Shown in pieces: positions 12,667 to 13,931 of a stretch of DNA of 13,931 bases; within the stretch, counting starts at the first letter, position 1; every line of letters begins with the position of its first letter. The notes beneath the pieces were generated by a model. It did no database searches. It saw only the letters and a program-made list of their open reading frames with translations, and was not told the origin of the DNA. The DNA lies in the NCBI GenBank assembly GCA_035293245.1, contig DATDOO010000334.1, positions 1 through 13,931 on the forward strand, written 5' to 3'. The stretch comes from DATDOO01 sp035293245 (GTDB taxonomy: Bacteria; Pseudomonadota; Gammaproteobacteria; Methylococcales; Methylococcaceae). The position numbers and the translations under genes were made by a program.

Positions 12667-12700
12667 AATGGGGCATCCGATTCCATCGCTGCAGGCCGTC

Positions 12701-13534
12701 ATGACCGTGGACGCTCTCCTCGAATTCGAACCCGCGATCCGGCTGGGATTTTTCCTCGGTGTGTTCGGCGTCATGGCGCTGTGGGAAGCGCTTGCGCCGC
12801 GCCGGCCGCGCGGCTTCAGCCGCTGGGTGCGCTGGCCCAGCAACCTCGCCGTCGTCGGGCTCAATAACCTGTTGCTAAGGGTGGCGTTGCCGACCACCGC
12901 GGTCGGCCTGGCGCTGACGGGCGGCGAGAAAGGCTGGGGGCTGCTGAACCAGATCGATTTGCCTTATTGGGCAGCGCTCGCCTTGTCGGTGATCGCGCTC
13001 GACCTCGTCATCTACCTGCAGCACGTCATGTTCCACGCGGTCCCCGCCCTGTGGCGCCTGCACCGAATGCACCATGCTGACCTCGATTTGGACGTGACCA
13101 GCGGCTCGCGCTTCCATCCCATCGAGATATTCCTGTCCATGGGCATCAAGTTCACCGTCATCGTCGCGCTGGGCGCACCGGCCGTGTCGGTACTGATCTT
13201 CGAAGTCCTGCTCAACGCCACCGCCATGTTCAACCACAGCAACGTGCGCATGCCCGGCGCCGTCGACCGGGTGCTGCGCCTGGTTGTAGTCACGCCCGAC
13301 ATGCACCGGGTGCATCACTCGATCCTGCCCCACGAAACCAACAGCAACTTCGGCTTCAATGTGCCCTGGTGGGACCGCCTGTTCGGCACTTACGCCGACC
13401 AGCCCGCCCAAGGCCACGCGGGCATGACCATCGGCCTCGGCCAGTTCCGCACCGCGCGCGATTTGTGGCTCGACCGGCTGCTGTGGCAGCCGTTCCGGAA
13501 GGAGACGGGGAGGTACACCATCAATCGGCGCTGA
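12701..13534 (+). CDS. Sterol desaturase/fatty acid hydroxylase superfamily protein
   Basis: A 277-residue di-iron membrane oxygenase of the fatty acid hydroxylase superfamily. Three His clusters that bind the di-iron centre are present: H108-x3-H112 (Q-H-V-M-F-H), H121-x2-H124-H125 (H-R-M-H-H) and H202-x2-H205-H206 (M-H-R-V-H-H), plus H139 and H179. Hydrophobic segments lie at about 12-30, 45-70, 90-107 and 148-173. The frame is open from 12593, but ATG 12701 begins the natural N-terminus; an ATG at 12668 sits on a possible TACAAT promoter box. It hydroxylates or desaturates an unknown lipid. It is divergent from the bufferin operon, with no evident functional link. The end is TGA at 13534. 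Confidence 0.92.
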   Translation: MTVDALLEFEPAIRLGFFLGVFGVMALWEALAPRRPRGFSRWVRWPSNLAVVGLNNLLLRVALPTTAVGLALTGGEKGWGLLNQIDLPYWAALALSVIALDLVIYLQHVMFHAVPALWRLHRMHHADLDLDVTSGSRFHPIEIFLSMGIKFTVIVALGAPAVSVLIFEVLLNATAMFNHSNVRMPGAVDRVLRLVVVTPDMHRVHHSILPHETNSNFGFNVPWWDRLFGTYADQPAQGHAGMTIGLGQFRTARDLWLDRLLWQPFRKETGRYTINRR

Positions 13535-13813
13535 TTGGCGTCCGTGCGGAGGGTCGGGAAACTCCCGTTCAGCCGCGCCGAGCACCGGCGAAAGCGAGGA
13601 GCGCAGGAAGAAGCGGCTGTCGGGTGGCCTTTTCTTTGAGTACTTTCTTTTGCGTGGCCAAAAGAAAGTACTTCGGCCGTGGATCCGAGAACCCACATTA
13701 AAAAGTCCATCGCGTAGCGATTTCCCATTTTGCCCACGTACTTGGCAAAGTGGAGAGCTGCTTACTCGCCCTCCCCCAACCCCTCCCGGAGGCAATGCCG
13801 TTAAGTTAAGCCC
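13535..13813. other. Intergenic region with repeat sequence
   Basis: No credible gene. The first 90 bp are GC-rich with C/G-A-rich runs, then a T-rich/A-rich inverted repeat (13639-13672), then AT-richer sequence with a small ATCGC-GTA-GCGAT hairpin (13709-13721). From 13770 a C-rich stretch and GTTAAGTTAA lead into the partial gene at the right edge; such sequence may be the flank or end of an insertion element. Confidence 0.5.
13639..13672. repeat. Perfect 14-bp inverted repeat, dispersed-repeat type
   Basis: AGTACTTTCTTTTG (13639-13652), 6-nt loop CGTGGC, CAAAAGAAAGTACT (13659-13672). It is preceded by GGCCTTTTCTTTG. Very similar elements occur in intergenic regions of many proteobacteria, from memory. 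It may also serve as a terminator for the desaturase gene 105 bp upstream. Confidence 0.7.
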
Positions 13814-13931
13814 TCACTTGTACTGCCGTCGAGGTTTGGGGTTGACTCGGGATTTGGGTCTTGGAGCGGATCGTCCGGGTCGTTTGCGTTCCAGGGTTCG
13901 GGCATAGAGGTCCAGCAAGGTGAGGACGTCC
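13814..13931 (-). CDS. 3' end of a truncated gene, possibly a transposase
   Basis: The minus strand is open from the window edge to TGA at 13816-13814, giving 38 complete residues: a helix-like D-V-L-T-L-L-D-L-Y-A-R-T-L-E-R-K followed by a very basic Pro/Arg tail (R-P-G-R-S-A-P-R-P-K-S-R) ending R-R-Q-Y-K. Basic, Pro-rich tails like this end several DDE transposases (IS4-like among them), and the adjacent repeat-rich non-coding DNA would fit an insertion element. The identity is a guess; the presence of a gene end is moderately supported. Confidence 0.4.
   Translation of the reverse strand, partial: DVLTLLDLYARTLERKRPGRSAPRPKSRVNPKPRRQYK

Noticed and set aside
12664..12669. Sigma-70 promoter for the desaturase (TACAAT)
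   Set aside because: The best upstream -35 candidate (TTGGTC) would be 19 bp away and is itself part of the minus-strand element, so I mention it only as an overlap.
12875..13795. 306-residue minus-strand open frame opposite the desaturase
   Set aside because: It is antisense to a protein with all three di-iron His clusters and runs through a repeat region.

Overview
This is a GC-rich chromosomal stretch from a Gram-negative bacterium, most likely a beta- or gammaproteobacterium. Support comes from Tat and Sec signal peptides, a periplasmic copper theme, a TfoX-like protein, a bufferin operon and a proteobacterial-style dispersed inverted repeat. A methanotroph of the Methylococcaceae is my best guess, on family resemblance only; nothing in the window proves it.

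Left part (1-4849), housekeeping and accessory genes. A minus-strand SDR oxidoreductase (34-915) lies downstream of a MarR regulator (955-1419), with a perfect 14-bp palindrome directly upstream of the SDR gene. The SDR has lost two of its four catalytic residues. Two plus-strand genes follow (1561-2463 and from 2460). The first shows an out-of-frame internal block, and the second is a four-helix membrane protein whose reading frame runs on over the next genes. Then come a minus-strand haloalkane dehalogenase plus TfoX-domain pair (4314-3033) and a divergent HxlR regulator (4424-4849). The shared intergenic region carries two near-identical 15-bp palindromes, the obvious HxlR operators.

Middle part (4850-9700), a more AT-rich island. 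A 600-bp leader with several palindromes and a hairpin precedes a tight three-gene operon: a Tat-exported multicopper oxidase with all copper motifs intact, a Tat-exported SCO-fold protein whose copper-binding CxxxC is gone, and a 582-residue Sec-exported protein I do not recognise, with a Met-rich patch. A 14-bp hairpin closes the operon.

Right part (9796-12594), a minus-strand bufferin (copper-buffering RiPP) operon read right to left: a DoxX-family membrane protein, the Cys-rich precursor BufA2, the MNIO (DUF692) maturase BufB and its partner BufC. The DoxX gene and bufA2 each have the same bipartite promoter-like element (TGTAAGGA, 13 bp, ACGACCAAGG), pointing to a shared ECF-type sigma factor. 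A GC-rich 12-bp hairpin separates precursor from maturase. So two unrelated copper-handling operons stand end to end.

Far right (12701-13931): a divergent sterol desaturase/fatty acid hydroxylase gene, an AT-rich inverted repeat of dispersed type, and the 3' end of a minus-strand gene cut by the window, possibly a transposase.
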